A stretch of 64,000 bases of DNA from Fasciolopsis buskii (taxonomy: Eukaryota > Platyhelminthes > Trematoda > Plagiorchiida > Fasciolidae). Location: contig LUCM01009988.1 of NCBI GenBank assembly GCA_008360955.1, positions 62,001 through 126,000 on the forward strand, read 5' to 3'. Made by a program: the position numbers and the translations under genes. Positions 37,799 through 50,800 of the stretch are shown piece by piece. The notes below the pieces were generated by a model. The model was not told the DNA's origin. It made no database searches and was given only the letters and a program-made list of their open reading frames with translations. The first letter of the stretch is position 1. Every line of letters begins with the position of its first letter.

Positions 37799-38519
37799 TG
37801 CGTGGCACGATATTGATTAAACTGAAGCACTAAAACGGTAGTCATCACGGTGACTAAATGAGGCCACGAACTTTAGCCCGCTGTCTTTCATTGATGGCAC
37901 GTATTCGCTCACCACCGCTTCCCACATGACGCAGCAATTGTTTTCGATTCGTGTTAGTCAAGCTTAGATTGCTACACAGTACATATACAAAATATTCGAA
38001 ATATAGGCTATTTGAAATAATGTCATAATTGTTCTTCTTCTGTTTTCCTATCTTGATATTTCCATGAGTTACACATGTTGTTCGAAATAAATCAGTCGGC
38101 CACTAACAATATGAACCAAGTAAAAATTGTGTTTATTAAACTGAAGGTGGTTGATATGATCTCAGAATTGTGGGAAAATAATCGACGGTTTTTTTACACT
38201 TTCAAACACCTGCGACAGGAAGTGCTAGGTCATTCTCGAGAGTTAGGGAAAGCAAAAACCGTTCTTTCCCGGTGTTTTGCGCTGTCTCGTCGGAATTTGG
38301 TACTACCTATTTGTATGTCCGAATGAGACCCTTTATGAAATTATTCTATGTGCGCATTATCTGGAGCGATATATTTCTATTTTTAAATTACTGTTTACAT
38401 TTCGTGTAAGTACAGCGTTAAATTTCGTGTTTACCGTCAGTAATGATTCGTTCTCAGTAGAAACCAACATTTATCTGTTTTGAAATAATTCACCATGTGA
38501 TATCGTCGCTCAACTCACC

Positions 38520-38668
38520 ATAAAGAAACAATGGAAGCAATGCACTGCTGTTTCATCCTTGTTAGGAATGATCAGCAGTGCAAATGGACCGCACCCGAAC
38601 TGGGACGCGAACCCGGGACGAACGGTTCTGAGTTGAACGCCTTAGCCATTACGCTACCGGGCAGGTTC
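38520..38668 (-). repeat. SINE B copy 1 (tRNA-derived)
   Basis: On the minus strand: CTGCCCGGTAGCGTAATGGC (A box region), GTCCCGGGTTCGCGTCCC (B box), then a body with GTGCGGTCCATTTGCACTGC and CAAGGATGAAACAGCAG. The head and body are unlike SINE A, so this is a separate family. Confidence 0.75.
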
Positions 38669-40172
38669 TGAACGGTTTGTTGAACTTCACCACATGATGT
38701 TGCACCTATCCGTCAATGATTTGCACTGTTAGTCTGCATGTTACACAGAAAGCTATTTCCGTGAACCGGCATGATCATATCCGCATACCTTATTCTCGAA
38801 TCTCACAAAATAACTTCTCGTGCTAAGCGTATTTGTCAAATCCTGTTTTGTAAGCCAACGATTGTTGTCCTACTAATTTTCCCCGGTACTGCATAATTTT
38901 AATCACATTTAAACTGGATTTTTTCCCTATGATCTATCGATCGGTCGAACGTGTTTTATTTTGATATTTTACACGGTTCGGCAAAAATGCTTCTAACCGT
39001 GCCCGTTTCTTCCTTGGTGTTGTTGTCTTGATCATGTCATCCGGAGACGCATTGCATTTTTGACAACCGTGGAAGGTTTCCGCATGGACAATTTTACGTG
39101 ACAACATGCACCAAACCACTAGCGTCTTTCATAAAATCTTTACTGTCAGCCAATGCACTTTCCACAAATGACTTTTGACTGGATTGATTTTGGTCAAAAA
39201 AGAATAACATTTGTCGCCAGCATGGCATTACAAATTTAAAAAGATCAAAAGTGAGGACAGATTATTCAAAATATGGGAGGATCAGAATGCCTATGACGTT
39301 ATTCTCTCCATTGTTCTTGATTATGAAAACTAAAAATAATTCGGACTGCAATTAGACTCAATTTTCCAAGAATTTAAACGTGCGTTTTTCCCGGAGGATA
39401 TTTTTATGTTTCCACAGTTTTCGTTCATTCTCGCGGGTGAGTACAAATTTCAACCGATTTAGGAGAAACTGAGAAAGTTGTGTGCTTGCAGGTTAATTCT
39501 TTTTCATCTTCGACAACCGACATTTACACAAGTACACCGGGAATTAGAAAAAATACATTAATTAGCATGTGAACCCAAGTGCTGCTCATTACTTCAAATC
39601 CCAAATTCGTATGACTTTTCTCACGTTTGCTTTCCTCGGTTCTCTTGGTCAAGCTGATGAGAATTTTAGTTAAGATTGACGGATGCTTCGCGTCAATCAA
39701 CAAAAGCCGTGCCTGGACACGACAGGTGAAACGATTTTAGTCGCGCCAACAATCGCTGCATAAAATCGAGCTCCACGACGAGGGAACGACATTCCCGGGG
39801 TACTTCAGCTTTATCCACAGAACCTACGGCAAAAGAAAAAGTTTACCGTGCTCAAAGATTAGTTTATTTAGGATACTAATGAACTAGGAATAATGAATGT
39901 CTTCACTCAGTCGGAGAACAGTGTTCTAGAGGACAAGATCAAATGACTGAAGTTTTCTAGGTAACACACCGTGTTTTTTCAAGAAACCACTAAAATAACG
40001 TCCATTTAGATCTCAAAATCCACTAGCTAATAGTTTAAGTAGCCGACAGTTAATCTATCGGTATTCAAGATTTGTAAAATTAGCGAATTCTACTGTTTGT
40101 TTCACATGAAACTGTCAACGTGGTTACAGAGAATTGAGGGAGAGAATATGTCAGATATGACCAATAACTTAC

Positions 40173-40397
40173 TGATATCTGAGGGCATCTCATTCGCCTG
40201 TCCCGTGATAAGGCCAATTTTGACGACAGAATACGGTTGACCAAAATAGATGGTTAGATTTCTACTGGTTGACACAACTGTTTTGTCGGCCGCGGTTGCC
40301 GGACTGGAGTCTATCAACTTCCACAGTGGTAGGTCACAGGTTGGTGCACCATGCGTCATGCCATGGTCCAGGTATGGTTTTAGCAGGGTTATGTCGG
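40173..40397 (-). CDS. Exon candidate 4 of large minus-strand gene
   Basis: One of the clearest exons: 225 nt, acceptor TTTGTTTCTAG, donor ATCA/GTAAGT, phase 1 at both ends. The peptide runs DITLLKPYLDHGMTHG, then TCDLPLWKLIDSSP, then NLTIYFGQPYSVVKIGLITG. With the next exon, the order (a DSSP-like loop, a FGQPYSVVKIG strand, a closing VKFHVYG strand) loosely resembles an F5/8 type C or galactose-binding-like beta sandwich. That is a fold impression only. An intron of about 7.2 kb follows. Confidence 0.68.
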
Positions 40398-40620
40398 CTA
40401 GAAACAAAGAAGCACAAAAAAATAAACAGGGTTTTATTAAATGGCTAACCAGTGGCATCACGCCACTAATCATCAATCATTTGCAGATACATCGCAAAGT
40501 GGAAACTCAATAGGTCCCCAAATTCTACTAATCGGTCTTGGTCACAGCTTTTATTAGGTTAAACGCCCTGACCAGCAGAATGCAATAAAGCAAATCAATT
40601 TGTCTTTTTTGCCTTCTCTA

Positions 40621-40778
40621 TTTTACTTCCTTTATTAATTAAATAATAATGCACATCATTTTTCAGGAAGATGGCAGCGGCCAGCAGAAGGCTGCCAAGT
40701 GCGGAAGCTGATCGGCGGTGGGAGGATTCGAACCCGCGACCTTCATGTCCAAACCCCGCGACTTTATCCACCTGAGCT
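40621..40778 (-). repeat. SINE A copy 5 (tRNA-derived)
   Basis: A minus-strand copy with an intact B box (GTCGCGGGTTCGAATCC) and body (CTTCTGCTGGCCGCTGCC, then CTGAAAAATGATGTGC). The 5' head is altered after CTCAGGTGGATAAAGTCGCG. Lies just upstream of exon 4. Confidence 0.82.
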
Positions 40779-42345
40779 CTGTCGAACAGTTCTATCGAAG
40801 ACTAAGGGATCCAAACACTGTGGTGATCCACTTTTCCGGATTTCGTCTTCCGGTTGACAACTTAGGTCGATGTAATCACATGCCCCTCAAATCCAAGCAA
40901 TGTTAAGAACACAAAATTTCGAATAATATCTAACGTGATAACGTCAGTTAATTCAACAAATATCTGATTTTCATCGCTTCCGATTAAGTAAATAAATCCA
41001 AATTCGACCGCAAAGCGGCAGGAGATGAGTTTCTTTGTCCGACCAACTGTTCACAGCAAGGCTCACTAGTGTTTAACTTGCGCGAACACCCTGGCCGAGA
41101 AATTCTAGCCACATTGTTGAGTTGCTGCCTCGCGCGATCCACTCAGATGAGGATAAGAAACTTGCAAACTTCCCGATTTCCCGTGGTCGCGCAGTTCATT
41201 GTGTCGAATAAATTCAGTCCGCAATACCTTCTTCTCTTTATTGAAACAAACGGTTTCATCTTTGAATCACGTCTGCGCTCGTGTACTCCGCTAAAATCGT
41301 TTCACACAAAATTCGGTTTTTGTGCCTTGCACAACTGAACAAGGAATACTGATCAATTCGGCAGAGAGTGAAGGAATTCAATAAAATGCACAAGTGCGAA
41401 CTTATCTCCGAGCAGTTCGTACCAAAACAAAAATGAGCAATAGATAAAAACACCTCAGTTTAGAATTCTGCGTAAACGAGTTCACACAAAACAATATGGC
41501 CCAACTCCTCTGTTTTGGAAAATAGACCTGACTATATGTGGGACTTTCAATCGATTCCAGAGTACTGCATCCTCAGTTGAAGCCCTTTCTTAAAATGGCC
41601 ACAGTCTGTGTGAGAAGACTGGCCTAGCAGCTAGGGTGTCCAATAGCACAGAATCGTGTATAATCTGCACCTGTTTACTTTTTAAAATGTATGATAAGGT
41701 GTGTCGTTAGCATTAGTGCAAAATTATAGTGACTTTGAAGTTGGGAAGCATCTTCTGCTCAACCAAAACAAATGGATTACTTTCACGCTTTCTGGTAAAC
41801 AGAAAGAACGAATTCAGGCATTTTCTTTTTCATTATGAAACGATTCGTTACCGTGACACATCCAAAATTGGGAACATGAAAGAACCCACAAAAATCAATA
41901 GTGAGCGTTTCTTTCACCATGAAATGGGAAATAAAATGAGTCATTTCAAACGACAAATGATTGTGCTAACTTGTATTCGTGACTTTAATCGCACGTAGAT
42001 ATCTTCAAACTGACAAAGAAAGATTTTTCTCTTTAACGATCTTGCCTTGCTTGGAACAGCCTGAATGAAAACAGAGCGCGACTGCTAGCCAGTATAAAAG
42101 CTGTTCATTTTCAAAGCTGCTAGTAGTAAGAGACTTAATGTGAATTTCCAAACAATTCGTCGTGAATTGTCGAGTGACAAAACTCTGTGCGGCTTTGCGT
42201 TAATGTCTTCCTTTCCCACAGAGAAGTTCGTCCTCACCGGGGGCTCATTTATCTGGTGCGTTTAAAGTTGTGTGGCCTGCAAAATTCGGTCACAGATACG
42301 GGCAATGCATCATGTAGTGGTTATGTTTGGTGAGCCGTTGAGAAC

Positions 42346-42500
42346 GGGCTGGGCTAGCGTAATGACTAAGGCGTTCGGCTTACAGTCGTTCGTCCCGAGT
42401 TTGCGTCCCATTTCCGGGGGATAGATATGCACTGATGATGATCTCTAACAAGGATGAAACAGCTGTACAGTGCGCCCATGATCGCTTTATGGCAAGTTGG
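42346..42500 (+). repeat. SINE B copy 2 (tRNA-derived)
   Basis: On the plus strand: GGGCTAGCGTAATGACTAAG (A box region), GTCCCGAGTTTGCGTCCC (B box), then ATATGCACTGATGATGATC and TCTAACAAGGATGAAACAGC, matching SINE B copy 1 in order. Confidence 0.75.
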
Positions 42501-43738
42501 ACGTTGACGCCTCACGACGAATCATCTGGAAGTATTACAATAGTTTATCCCATACCTTTGATATAAAAATTGTCCGGATATTAGATCGAGAATGGTCGGG
42601 CTACAATCGGTTTGATACAACCGCGAATGTCATTAGGTCTTCTGTTTGCTGGTTCACGTTTTTCCTCAACCCGGTTTCTAGACACCACAACAGATCGTGA
42701 TTCATTCGGTTTGATAAATCAATTCTTTCCATTCATGAAAAAGCACTGGCCGGCGGGGAAATCTGATCGGCGTTGGTTGTTATTGTGGCACGCTGCAAGA
42801 TGATTTCGGTGATTAACTTTTTGCCTTCTTATGTTACCGAAATGGATCGGTTATTTGTTCCATTTTTGCAGCTATTCTCCGGATAATATTCATCTTTTCG
42901 TCGGCTTAATGCAGAATGCTTATGTCTGTCAAAGCTGTAGGATGACAGAATGTTAACATTTTGTTTTCGGAAACCAAACGCAACACACTGAAGACACTTC
43001 CCCTCTCCCGAATCCGTTTTTGTCGGAGAAAATGGACTACATAGGTATTTTCTTTGAGTCTTGGACTATGAAAAGCCATCGTTGCAGAAGAAAATAGTGC
43101 CAATTAGGGGAACCTTGAAGGATTTCGAGTAAAACCCTTCCCGTGCAATAACGAAGCGCCATCTGGCGAGAGTAAACAAATAGTGTGATATCCCAAGAAC
43201 TGATTATTTGTTTTTAGGCTTTAATGGAATAATATAAATCTGAAAATATCAGTAGTTTGATAGTCAAGAGTCGGCTACCAGGACAAAGTCTAACTCCATA
43301 TTAGATTCTTTATACTTCAGTAAACTCTATTACGATAATGTATTTTGTAGAATTAGCTAACATTTGGCGTGGAATGACAGTGACTGGCATGATTTGCTGA
43401 AATTTTGACCACTCGTTTAAAAGCTCAAGGCGTTAGTATTATCTGATAACCCAGATGACATAATCTACGCAAAGGAACTGTGAAACACGCTGTTGCAGAT
43501 TAATGTTTTCACTGAAGTCATTGAATATTCAAGTCAAATCGAAATGATTTCTTTATCTAACCAGCAAAAAACGTCTGATATACCGGTCATGCGAAGTCAT
43601 GGAATGAAAGTGGAGAAACGTATCGTGGTCTTGGACACTTTACAAAAGCAACCTATTCCCAAACCGAACTGACAAAACTATTGTAGGGCCTCCAGGTTAA
43701 TCAGCTTCTAATCCCTCCCAATTTCATTCCACTTGCAG

Positions 43739-43911
43739 GGTCCTCAATACAGGGGGAACGAAGAGTACCTCGAAGGAAAAATACGAAGGCTCTTCGAAAG
43801 AAGACTTTTAAATATACCGAGGACATAAATTTGAATGCGCTGGCCAACTGTCTGATCCGCGATGTTTGTGTCGAAAGAGGAAAATGCATTGTTGATGCCG
43901 TTTTCCTATGA
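43739..43911 (+). CDS. Candidate terminal exon of a plus-strand gene
   Basis: A strong plus-strand acceptor (TTTCATTCCACTTGCAG) precedes an open frame of 56 codons and TGA. After two leading nucleotides the peptide runs SSIQGERRVPRRKNTKALRK, then KTFKYTEDINLNALANCL, then IRDVCVERGKCIVDAVF. A basic block followed by a helix-like Cys-containing C-terminus looks like the end of a nuclear or ribonucleoprotein-type protein, but I do not recognise it. It lies opposite to and within the 7-kb intron between exons 3 and 4. No preceding plus-strand exon was found, so this could be a nested gene's last exon or a coincidence. Confidence 0.35.
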
Positions 43912-45293
43912 TTTTTTCTTTTGTCCGTGTGCCGGGCTTACACTGTCACATATCAGATCAGTTACTAATCGATGTTTTATTTCAGACCTGCTTGATCAGC
44001 CATGGGAGCTGCGAGTCCGCTAATCCAACTAGCTCGCCAGAATCAGAATCTTTGTCAAATCGTTTTGGTTTAAGCCTTTAGCGAGTTGACATTCCGTTGC
44101 TCACCGAGTTTAACTTTTATTTTAATTTGAAACCAAACACCTTTGACTGATAACATTGTGTCTTAACTTGAAATCCGCGCGTTGCAGTAGAAACGAAATA
44201 GCCGCGAGGGTTGCATGCATGCAGATAGGAATGACAATTGAACCACTGCTCGTTTTAAACTTTCAATAAAGAAGTCATGAGCGGAATAGTTCGCAAATTT
44301 TATCAAACTGGAGTCTGTCCCTGCAGAAGCACTGTATAGCTAGTGAACTCGTGCCAAGGACACGACGGAAATCTACTCAAATGCGCTAAAACACAGAGTG
44401 ATGCTAGTCTGCCATGAAATCGCTTTATTTTTCATCCAAACTAATTATAAATGAGGACTCTTGCACGGAAAGAAGGTAGGAAATCGAGTCAAATGTGTAA
44501 TTTAGACGGCTGTGAATAACCGAAGACCACCAGTCGTTCATCTTTGGATCCCACTATAGGTGAAGTGACCAATTACAATTATTAAGAAACAGTTTCGTTG
44601 CCAGCATATAAATGCCATCTGGGAAACGACCTGCCGCAGAAGAACACGAAACTAATACTCTACCATGTTGAATTCTTATCATGGTCGATCGCAGGAGTGA
44701 TTTTCCAATGGGTCGTGCACCTGCTAGATGTGCATTTCCAAGCGAACCAGACTAATTATTCTTACAAACTTCAACCAGTCACGATTAGAGGGTAATCATT
44801 CACTTGCGGTCAGCGCTTTTGTGATTACCCAGGTCCCCTTGTCGGTCAAGTTTGTTTGCCGCTAATTCCATCGGTCGAGTTGTCATTTTGTCAAACTTAA
44901 CCTTTACGCTCTTATTTTTTAGTCTTCACATGGCCCGTAAATTCCCACCTAGACAACACCTTTCCAGATAGTGGCAGTTTTATCAAAGCTTTTGAACTAT
45001 TGCAAACAGGTTAGCATTCAATGCAAATAATTTACTTACCGAAAGTTCATTCTACTTTGTTTGGATTTGCGACTTGCGTACGTTTAGTGTTTTGTTCTAC
45101 GTGCGAACGCAAAGTGAGAACACAGTCTTGAGATGCCTCGACGGCTAACACGGCGCGACACAGCCGGATTCTAGCAATTTCTCCTACTTGTTATCAGTCG
45201 ACCGGGGAGCTTGAATGTGGTGTGGTTAACTTTATGTTGTCAATAGATTAATCCGAAGAAACAGGTTCGAATTTTCCTGAATGTATTTCATCT

Positions 45294-45419
45294 TTTTACT
45301 CCCTTTATAATTGAAACTAAAGTGCACGTCGTCTTGCAGGAACGCGGCAGAACCCAGTTGAGGGCTGCCGAGGGGCAAGCTGACCGGCGGCGGGAGGATT
45401 CGAACCCACGACCTTCATC
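45294..45419 (-). repeat. SINE A copy 6, 5'-truncated
   Basis: The minus strand retains the B box (GTCGTGGGTTCGAATCC), CTCCCGCCGCCGGTCAGC and the body to the tail (GACGTGCACTTTAGTTTC). The A-box half is missing; sequence before GATGAAGGTCG is unrelated. Confidence 0.78.
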
Positions 45420-46562
45420 TAACTCGGTTCCCTGGCATTCAGACACAAATACATTTGGCGGCAAAATGACCTGCTCGAAATTCCCATCTTTAAATGGTTC
45501 CGAAATTTTTCCCAAAACCATCTGAAATGATTGAAAACACTGGACTCTAGTGAAAAAGCATTAGCCATGCCCACATCATAGGTTTCATTGATTTACAATC
45601 TATGGTGAAATGTTCAAACTGAACATTCGCTTCTTTCTAATAGTAACACACATATTCATCATGGCGGCCTTTAAATCTTGGACTTTCAAATGAGTTTTTG
45701 TCTACTAGAAGCCGTGTGCTTGCCATTAACGGTTAACTCACTTCCTCCAACCCATTCCCTCTCACTTCCTCACTCCCTCCAATGGACAGGTATCGTTCTG
45801 CTCTGTTGACTTTGCTTGCGTAGATGTTGAAGTTGAGTGATACGCTTGTTGGATTACAGTTTATGTTGGTATCTTTGTTTGTTGTTCACTCCAGATTGAG
45901 TAACGTGTGTGCTCCACCGGACAACGCTGCTCAGCGTGCACATTGCATAAAGTGCATTTTAGCCTGGACCACACAGCTTCGTAGATGTCATAGGAGTTGA
46001 ATTTCTTTTAAAATAGGCTGATGAGCTTCATGACTGATGGACTACTTTCATTTCCAATGTGATGGAAGGAACTAATTTAAGAGCAACACTTTTGAAGGAT
46101 AAACCGGTCAAATTCCTTTCCGAGTTCCATCATGTACCAGTATTGTCGATGCATTTATTGTCCAGGACTTAGAAATTCCGGGTGTTTACTTTCTTGTGGA
46201 ACATTATCGAGCGGAGTTCTTTTTTGGTTTTTGATGATGTTCCCAGGGAAGATCTAAGACGGGATATCAGTTTACGACAAAATTGGAATCCTAATCACCC
46301 ATAACAGACTCCAGTGCCGAACCCAGCATAGGGGATGATGAGGCACAAAAATGGCCGGCACAAAATACGTGACGGGCACCAGTAGCCGCAAAATCGGTCA
46401 TGTTTTCCAGAATGAAAAATTTATAAACAGCAACTTTGGTTGTTTACAAACCAATACATGTGTCGGGATTGGGCGCAGATCAAAATTGTTTTGTCCGGTG
46501 CATACAGAATGCGAGATTTGTGGTTTACAGTCAAAATATTGCGTTTGACTACACGAAGGTCG

Positions 46563-46660
46563 CTGCCGGCGGTGGCCAAGCAGACAAGGTCGTGGCGTTT
46601 GGACGTGAAGGTCGCGGGTTCGAATCCTCCCACCGCCAGTCAACTGGGTAGCCCTCTGTT
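46563..46660 (+). repeat. SINE A copy 7, 3'-truncated
   Basis: The cleanest tRNA-like head: CCGGCGGTGGCCAAGCAGAC (A box), then GAAGGTCGCGGGTTCGAATC (B box) and CTCCCACCGCCAGTC closing the acceptor-like stem. Only about 20 nt of body follow before a TA microsatellite. Confidence 0.82.
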
Positions 46661-46666
46661 TAGACA

Positions 46667-46684
46667 TTATATATATATATATAT
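46667..46684 (+). repeat. (TA)n tract after SINE A copy 7
   Basis: A short TA run directly after the truncated SINE body; possibly the degenerate 3' end of the insertion. Confidence 0.85.
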
Positions 46685-47441
46685 TTCTGTGTCGGCCCGG
46701 AAAAACAACAGTAGGAACACCAAGATTGTGAATTGAGGGCGCACGATGGACCGCGGCCGAATGCACATCGGGCTTGTCTATCAAGCAATTCATCTCTCCT
46801 CTTTAGACTTTGTCATGAGATAAGTAAATCCAAATACTAATCGGTCAAACACTGATTCAGAGAGACTATGCCTCCCTTCGGAAAATGTTGCTGTTTTTGG
46901 TCTGACGATTTACTTTCAAATGGTTTCATTTGCCCTGACAAAACTAAAAATGTTTCTGTACATCAACTGTTTATCTCCCATATGCATACTCAGAGTCGGG
47001 AGGAGGAATTTTGGGTTAAATCTAATTGATACGTGAGAACAGAAAACAAGATCAACTCATCGGATCCCATAGGATGGTCGGACAAGTTAAGTCTTTCGTG
47101 GAACTGCTTAGTCATATATACAGTTGTGCGTGCGTGCGCAAACAAAGTTTTTCACACGCAAGGTTACTTAACGATGCCCACTCACCCACACAGTCAGGCA
47201 CAAACACCCAAAATAAACGTGGCTCACTAATATATACTTGCACTCCTTTTGGAACTGACAAAACATGAACAGGCGGCAAATAGAAAATTCCCCCTAGACC
47301 ATGTCAGTACATATGCTACTACGCAACTCATTTGTCCTTCTTCATGTTGGTGTTTATGAGAGCTTAGTTGCATCGAATGTACTTGTGATGTGATTTAGTG
47401 CGATTAACAGCCTCAGACAGTGGGACATTCGGTGGACTAAC

Positions 47442-47670
47442 TGTTCAGCCGTGACAAACGGCTGGTTTCGATGATGTTGGCCATGGTAGCTATGTCGACA
47501 CCCAGCACAGCTTTTCCAGTGGTCATTAACGGCATCCACGGAATTTCTAACCGAGAATATGTGCAACGGTGACATTTGGAAGCAACGGTTGCTCTGAGTG
47601 TCCCTGCCAAACGAGTCATCAGGAAGTCTAGGCGGGATTGGGCAAAACTGATGTCTGGGTGTGAAGCAAT
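47442..47670 (-). CDS. Exon candidate 3 of large minus-strand gene
   Basis: A 229-nt segment starting at a codon boundary after AATATCAG and ending one nucleotide into a codon before GTTAGT. The peptide begins IASHPDISFAQSRLDF and includes TLRATVASKCHRC, EIPWMPLMTTGKAVLGVDI and ETSRLSRLN. GC content is higher than in the flanks. A stop lies in frame just upstream of the acceptor, so the exon cannot extend further. Its phase-1 end fits the two-nucleotide start of the 40397 exon. The GVDI segment loosely recalls Cache-type sequence, but too little matches to use it. Confidence 0.5.
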
Positions 47671-48639
47671 CTGATATTTTTATCTTGTTACATTTTTACT
47701 TAATGAAATACATAATTTCTCAGGAAAGGGGTCACGACGGAAGGTCCACCGAACAAGACGCCATAGCCACGTGCATATTGATTAAAACTACGTGAATAGA
47801 TTTTCGCATACCCCAACTTCTCAACCGCAATGGGAAATGAGGCAGAATACTTCGAGGAACTGCGGTTATCCTTACTTTTTTAATTGATGTTATTTCAAGC
47901 AACTGCTAGACTGCATGACAATTTTCACAACAAATGAGCCATAATTAAAGAAACACCAAGCGTTGAAAGCGCTAGATGAGTTAGAAGTTATCTCTCAACT
48001 GGTCTAACAACCAGGCTGGTCTAATTTGGCATGCAATACCTGTGACATTTCCCCTATAACCGATGCTTTTCAAGGGGATTTAGAGTAAAATTGCAAGGCC
48101 AACCCAGACAGCGCAAAAGAACCGCCAATTTCTTGCACTGGAATATCAAAGGGACCAGCCTTACCAAATCGAATCACAAATTAAATTGTTGAAAATATGT
48201 CGAAATCACTTTTTGATCATCGGTTATAGAGTACACTCCACTGTAAATGAACAATGCCGCACGCGGGTGCTTGTGACCGCATGAATGGAATTTTTCGTCG
48301 GACCTGTTTGTAGACTAAATGCAACTGGAATGATGCAATAAAACGTTTGATAAATCGTTGCCCAGATTTGGTGCCGTTCCCAGTAGTTGCTCACAAATGC
48401 ATGGTCCTATGATTCTAGTCCTAGAGATGACAAGGGTCATTTTATCAAGTCCTCAAACAAACACGTCCAAAGAAATTGTCAAGAAAAATGCGGATGCAAC
48501 TCACGGCAAAATACCCGACTCCATGACACGAAGCAGCCGTAAGTATGTCCTCTGAAACGGAATTATCTATACTCTACCCAAGAGACACAAACCGCGTTAT
48601 CAATAATCAAACTGAGCACGGCCGGAAATCAAGTAAACA

Positions 48640-48700
48640 ACACGATTTCACCAGCTGAGCTACGGTTCAGCTGATCACACCGGCCTTTCGGGCCAGCACA
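48640..48700 (-). repeat. Possible tRNA-like fragment
   Basis: The minus strand reads CGTAGCTCAGCTGGTGAAAT, close to a tRNA A-box region, preceded by a GGCC-GAAA-GGCC hairpin. No B box follows at the expected distance, so a SINE or tRNA remnant is only suggested. Confidence 0.25.
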
Positions 48701-49530
48701 ACCAAAGGGAGGCTGAAAAGAACGTAAGCCAGTGAGCAGCATACGGCTAATTAGGGCCAGGAGCGCTCAGCTATTCAGAAAAGGATCGCATGTACGCGTG
48801 GGTTGGAAAAAACCGCGCGAGGCAGACCGAGATCAGGCAACTGAGAATTGTTTCTCCACCCAACCCACGTGAGAACCGCTTGCTCGCCTTCTTGCTAAAA
48901 TGTCGCACGGCCTGGCATCTGTATCCGTCAGTTACAATCCACCACAAGATAAAATCAACCCAAGGCAAGTGTGATTTTTTTCTACGGTTACCAGTCTTGG
49001 GCATTTGCTCCCAGTTGCCCAAGTCCACACTGGCTTCCAGATTCGTGACTAGCCTAAGGTTGGAATCAGTAGTCCCCATCCAGGTCAGTCTTAGAGATAA
49101 ACGAATGGGATGATTTTTGTCTGCGCAGGTTAATATGCTTGCAAACGGGGATCCTCTGCCAGCACTGATGTGTCAGAGTAGTGTAGTCAATTATTTCATT
49201 TATCCCATGCTGTGTTGTGAAAATTCAGTTGCAATATCATCAACTGCACAAAGCAAAATGCATTTGGAAATTGGAAAACGATATAATATAACGCATTCTA
49301 GGTGATCATAGAATGGAACGAAAAGGTGTGATCGATACAGTGTGGGCGACAGGGATCCAGACCGCGCGGTAAAATGTCCTAGTGCATTTTAAAGTACACT
49401 CTAAACACAACGACTGTTGTACATTGTTTACCGTTTGCTAATATCTAAACCTGAGGAAATGAGGAAGTCATACAGTTACTGATTTTCGTCTATTGTTTGA
49501 AATGAGAAATATGTGGAATCGATTCGGCCA

Positions 49531-49548
49531 GAGAGAGAGAGAGAGAGA
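49531..49548 (+). repeat. (GA)n tract
   Basis: Nine GA units in AT-rich intron sequence, followed about 80 bases later by CA/ACAT-rich low-complexity sequence. Confidence 0.9.
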
Positions 49549-50651
49549 CACGGGGTGTTGCGGCTCAATCCTAAGTACTGTCGACCAATGTGGCTGCGTG
49601 GCCACATACAACAATAATGCTCATGCACACATACACATGCAAACAAGCATACACATACTGACAAACAAACATAGGAGTCGTTAGGACATGTATGCTAGTA
49701 CTAGTGTCTGAAAGATTCGCAATGTGCAATGAGCATCCATTTGCTCGGTCCAACCCACTCAAATGTGAGCTGTTACGGACAGATATCACGAAGCGAACAG
49801 TCTACGTCACTGCACAATGGCGAGGCAACTAGTTATTTTACTTTGTCCAAAAATGGGGTTGCTTGTCCGATCCACGTATTTTTGCATTGTGGATCCGGCA
49901 AACGAGGGCCAACATATGTGGGTGGGCAGCAGTATATTTGGAGCGCTGGCAATCGTATCCACTGTACGAAGCCAGGTCTTTTCTTCATCTATCCTGGATA
50001 TATAGAAATCGAGATTCTGGCTGACTGATCAACGTCATTCACTCCGACTTATGAACAAAGCTGCGAAATATGGCCGCATTCGGTGTGCAAAATATGCATT
50101 GATGGCAAAAATTTACCAATTTATTTCCAAGTCTTAGACAATGAAGTGAGGTAGGATTATATTCCTACAGCATAAAATAAGGACCGATGCCTCGAAAATC
50201 GGAGAAAGATTTGCTGAGATACAATCGTTCCCAGTGGACTGGCTAATCACTGAAGAGCAGGTGATTAAGTTCGTTATGGTCAAAACTACGCAGTTCAACT
50301 AACTACCCATTTTTGATGTTTGAGAGAACTGGATGGTTTCAGCCTTGAGGCTCTATTGACTCTTCGGTTTTAAGTTTTCAGATTTCTCCGTCTCAGTTTT
50401 AAATCGGAAACTTCCAAGTTACTACCGAGTAAATCGCATCCAGTCATTCTGAAATTTTAACCTGTCCGAGACAGCGCAATCCTACTGGAATAAAATGAAC
50501 GATTAACATAATACCAAGGTGGAAAATTTACAAGCATATTATTCCATTGGATAAATCAGTCTCACGGAGATTCATAAACTGACCGGAATTTGCTGATTCT
50601 GTGTCCTCATAAGCTCAACACCAAATAGTGAAGTTTTACAAACCTTAGACA

Positions 50652-50800
50652 GCCTGTCCGGTACCGTAATGGTTAACACATTCTAATTCAGAAATACTTC
50701 GTCCCGGATTCGCGTTCCAGTTCGGGTGAAAGGTGGATACGCACTACCGCTGACTCCGTGTTACGTGGACGAAACAGCTTTACAGTTTTCCGTGTTTTCT
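50652..50800 (+). repeat. SINE B copy 3 (diverged)
   Basis: On the plus strand: CCTGTCCGGTACCGTAATGG (A box region), GTCCCGGATTCGCGTTCC (B box), AGTTCGGGTG, then a body with GGACGAAACAGCTTTACAG. More mutated than the other two copies. Confidence 0.65.

Noticed and set aside
46563..46640. Functional tRNA gene
   Set aside because: A and B boxes are present, but copies of the same head with the SINE body recur nine times and the cloverleaf arms are mismatched; a SINE explains it better.
46398..46793. Open frames with protein-like look around 46.4-46.8 kb
   Set aside because: They run through SINE A copy 7; similar frames recur at other SINE copies, so they are repeat artefacts.
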